NCBI RefSeq assembly: GCF_003049575.1
Contig: NZ_PYWI01000010.1
Location: 1 to 64,000 of the forward strand
Direction: 5' to 3'
Origin: Lysinibacillus parviboronicapiens
GTDB taxonomy: Bacteria > Bacillota > Bacilli > Bacillales_A > Planococcaceae
Length of the DNA stretch: 64,000 nucleotides
Positions 63,001 through 64,000 of the stretch are shown in pieces. Position 1 is the first letter of the stretch. Each line of letters begins with the position of its first letter. The notes beneath the pieces were generated by a model. That model saw nothing but the letters and a program-made list of their open reading frames with translations. It did not search any database and was not told the DNA's origin. A program made the position numbers and the translations under genes.

Positions 63001-63822
63001 TTCGAGCTTAGTAAAACCATTGCGTAAGCGTTTAATTTGGCTCAATGTTGCAAAATTACTAAAGCTCGCTTGCTTTGAACGAACATTGAGTTGATCCTTT
63101 CTCGCCTGATCCTGTGCGAAAGGTTTTAAGTCAATCTCAATCGTTTGCTTCCCTGCATTTACTTTTAACACTTGTCCGATTTCGCCACGAACGCCTTGAA
63201 TACTAACACTCAAGCCATTTAACTGCTTCCACTCCTTCGCTTTCACATAGGGGCATACGAGCGTAAGGCGTGTAAAATCTTCATTAAAATAGCTTTGTTT
63301 AAATTCTGTATGAATATCATCAATTGTCGCATCACGCTCTTGGATTTTTAAATAGCCTTCCCAGCTGGCAATTCGCTTTTTAACATATTCCGTACGCTCC
63401 TCAGCAATTGGTAGTTCTCTTATTTTGGTATGAAGGTCTAACGGAATACCCGCTCCATTATTAGGTCTTGTTACAAATTGCAGTACAACTGGTAAACGAC
63501 GATTTGTATTCACTGGCCCGCGCATATGTACGAAACGGATATTTGTTGCCAGTAAGCCTTCAACTTTTAATACACAATCCATAATCGCTGTTTTCTCTTC
63601 GATTATGCCTGCTAACTTTTCATTTTGCTGTGCATTAAAATAAATCGACAAAAACGTTTCACCCGGGGTTTTCGCCTTTCGTTTTTCAATATAGACGGTA
63701 AATGTTTTTTGTAACGCAAAAAAGGCATGCTCATTTGCTGAGCATTCCTCTACCGCTTCCTTCGCCTTATTCGTCAAAATGAGATTACAGCGTTGTTTTT
63801 CTAGTAAAGCGATGTCCTGCAT
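60034..63822 (-). CDS. UPF1-like superfamily 1 helicase with a long coiled-coil insert
   Basis: The 1262-residue protein has NLNDYQRRAV, then Walker A QGPPGTGKTTV (residues 331-338), ASQSNLAVDNAL (Ia) and VIIDEVSKATPPELL (II, Asp-Glu at 949). LVGDHHQLPPLL (III), LQYRMHEKI (IV), VDKFQGMEMDVILVSMVR (V) and RRLNVALSRARELLMLVG (VI) follow. About 610 residues separate motifs I and II, most of them Glu/Gln/Lys-rich coiled coil. Usual UPF1/SMUBP2-type helicases have far less. An N-terminal region of 300 residues precedes the motor. The substrate (DNA or RNA) is unknown. Confidence 0.9.
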   Translation of the reverse strand: MQDIALLEKQRCNLILTNKAKEAVEECSANEHAFFALQKTFTVYIEKRKAKTPGETFLSIYFNAQQNEKLAGIIEEKTAIMDCVLKVEGLLATNIRFVHMRGPVNTNRRLPVVLQFVTRPNNGAGIPLDLHTKIRELPIAEERTEYVKKRIASWEGYLKIQERDATIDDIHTEFKQSYFNEDFTRLTLVCPYVKAKEWKQLNGLSVSIQGVRGEIGQVLKVNAGKQTIEIDLKPFAQDQARKDQLNVRSKQASFSNFATLSQIKRLRNGFTKLEKGEAVNPSLETILFEKRPTVRTAKQRDDIEFHNNLNDYQRRAVIGALSVEDLYVIQGPPGTGKTTVISEICQQNVKAGLKTLVASQSNLAVDNALGRLLSNQEIRILRYGRTESIEEEGKKFIEENVALHWREQTLAAVEEEITSFSAREHELQNNMIKAKDELEKLETWLEELTKEIAAKEQAAIDEPILQQEIQALKKELKTVKTEQQACEAQKEHYEKQLSQLEPIIESLEQILTENNSMEQLQLTIDETTKMIEQWQAAIHYKELQVQITQMALQFQDIQMKYEEESKRLQSMKEAQNFTSTLTTFERIHRFLQHYHVRPSHVLAQQIQRLEHLEDAKDLEAWAIINTRLRNAIEKLESLLSSEAKERALVKSRQQPIQSFSLQNLTGVFAQLNTAFQEGQTLPAEQIESYLLGLYMRRDFVWQKGVALQQQQEHKDQEFASLRQNVSSLLHQECAITSFNVQSLLRQLKPYTEHQEKLQQLAETLVTQCGSMPEESVAQLKILVAEKQVFLQTARQQLQAVEQANTQLVPKKAALQTVQASLQDIEQQLTQFEASLKDINVAGLKKEKKLTVFTQLLQSTPERTYEEVAQAIVSAKSSYEELQRKEKQLPLRKKLQVEWRDKLQNATEYDLDEIRKLYVRHANVIGTTCVASASKEFMENYPTFDVVIIDEVSKATPPELLLPMLKGKKIILVGDHHQLPPLLGDDTLEETLKSMIDDNPNFDGAQELKNLLRESLFERLFNNLPATHKQMLALQYRMHEKIMHSITPFYAKEENGLECGLPDSDVARDHGLEGQFVRRDDHLLWIDIPTEKPYLEEQVKGGTSRYNEGELQTIRRILTDLNAAVIEAKKAGRMPQDALKSVGVISFYGEQVKKINRLLQQELQLPHLQFRTGTVDKFQGMEMDVILVSMVRNTPKGGDIGFARDYRRLNVALSRARELLMLVGSADMFAQRAKHQDTREMYSNLLTTVKSYKGLRNHEGQVI

Positions 63823-63889
63823 GAGCAGCCCTCCCTTCCGATTTCACTAAAATCTTATTTTATCATATTGTAAAAGAATTCTAGAAAAG

Positions 63890-63935
63890 AAAAATCCCCT
63901 GAACAGTGATTTCCTTCCACTGTACAAGGGATTAT
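63890..63935 (-). terminator. Terminator of the gene entering from the right edge
   Basis: On the minus strand AATCCC..ACAGTG / CACTGT..GGGGATT is followed by TTTTCTTTT. Confidence 0.75.
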
Positions 63936-63958
63936 TGTTTTCCGATATGATTAAAGGC

Positions 63959-64000
63959 TTAGCGACCTTCACTTACATGCAAGGAGTTAAACCACATGTT
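63959..64000 (-). CDS. C-terminal end of a gene cut by the window edge
   Basis: The minus strand reads 13 codons ending ..FNSLHVSEGR and TAA at 63961-63959, followed by the terminator at 63890-63935. The stop-then-terminator layout supports a real gene end. The product is not recognisable. Confidence 0.4.
   Translation of the reverse strand, partial: NMWFNSLHVSEGR

Noticed and set aside
59283-63822. Established phage-defence system
   Set aside because: The helicase pair lacks a nuclease, TIR, protease or toxin component and there is no defence island around it, so I keep it as an uncharacterised unit.

Overview
The window is AT-rich Firmicute DNA. Gene content and order look like Bacillales of the Lysinibacillus/Bacillus type: a ywdK-ywdI-ung-pdxK block, yojF-bshB2 (bacillithiol), a complete yngJIH(HB)GFE leucine/acyl-CoA operon, the mtnU/mtnE methionine-salvage pair, a T-box, an S-box and a preQ1 riboswitch, and strong Shine-Dalgarno sites. 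The genus is an inference. Most of the sequence is ordinary chromosome. The accessory material is a group II intron end at the left edge, an IS110-type element with a stop codon in its transposase, a decayed IS1182-type fragment and several families of interspersed repeats.

Layout. 1-128: 5' end of a group IIC-like intron (minus strand) just behind an intrinsic terminator. 0.17-9.5 kb: M20 amidohydrolase, ywdK, ywdI plus an unlisted 59-codon Cys gene, ung, pdxK, a thioesterase, DUF779 with aldehyde dehydrogenase, yojF-bshB2 and a TerC protein. 9.8-16.8 kb: ilvA, a three-gene ABC importer, preQ1-riboswitch-queT, and a Trp T-box in front of a solitary trpB. 16.8-24.9 kb: acyl-CoA ligase, IS110-type element, a 46-bp perfect palindrome, a 309-bp inverted-repeat element, SDR threonine dehydrogenase, a chemoreceptor, and a RodA/FtsW protein followed by a 32-aa membrane peptide. 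25-33.8 kb: methionine region with mtnU, mtnE, a PPC/DUF296 protein, then an S-box-led operon metQ-metN-metI-crotonase-lactate-monooxygenase-like-CaiB. 33.9-40.3 kb: kbl, a tandem P-loop protein, yczE-like, ybaK/ebsC, a SprA-like protein, IS1182 relic and VanZ. 40.4-49 kb: yngE-yngF-yngG-yngHB-yngH-yngI-yngJ with an upstream TetR gene and an 18-bp palindromic operator. 49.4-54.7 kb: RpiR, M20 amidohydrolase, GNAT, N-acylamino-acid racemase and YkvI transporter, which fits conversion of D- to L-amino acids through N-acyl intermediates. 55-64 kb: topB, glycosyltransferase-TPR, and a pair made of a winged-helix-like protein and a 1262-aa UPF1-like helicase with a long coiled-coil insert.

Three observations stand out. 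(1) The segment 5' of the trpB T-box and the two 115-bp tandem units just before the GNAT gene belong to one repeat family. They share single-stranded blocks (GATAAAGTGAAACT, ACCAATCGGG, CGGGATAAA) while the stems between differ in sequence but still pair. All copies are sense-strand leaders, so this may be a structured RNA element. (2) A SAM riboswitch appears to control a methionine importer together with a lactate-2-monooxygenase-like enzyme, a CoA transferase and a crotonase lacking one catalytic Glu. This may be an undescribed route for a methionine-derived 2-hydroxy acid. (3) The helicase/winged-helix pair is a compact two-gene unit of unknown role. Everything here was read by eye; no searches or structure calculations were run.
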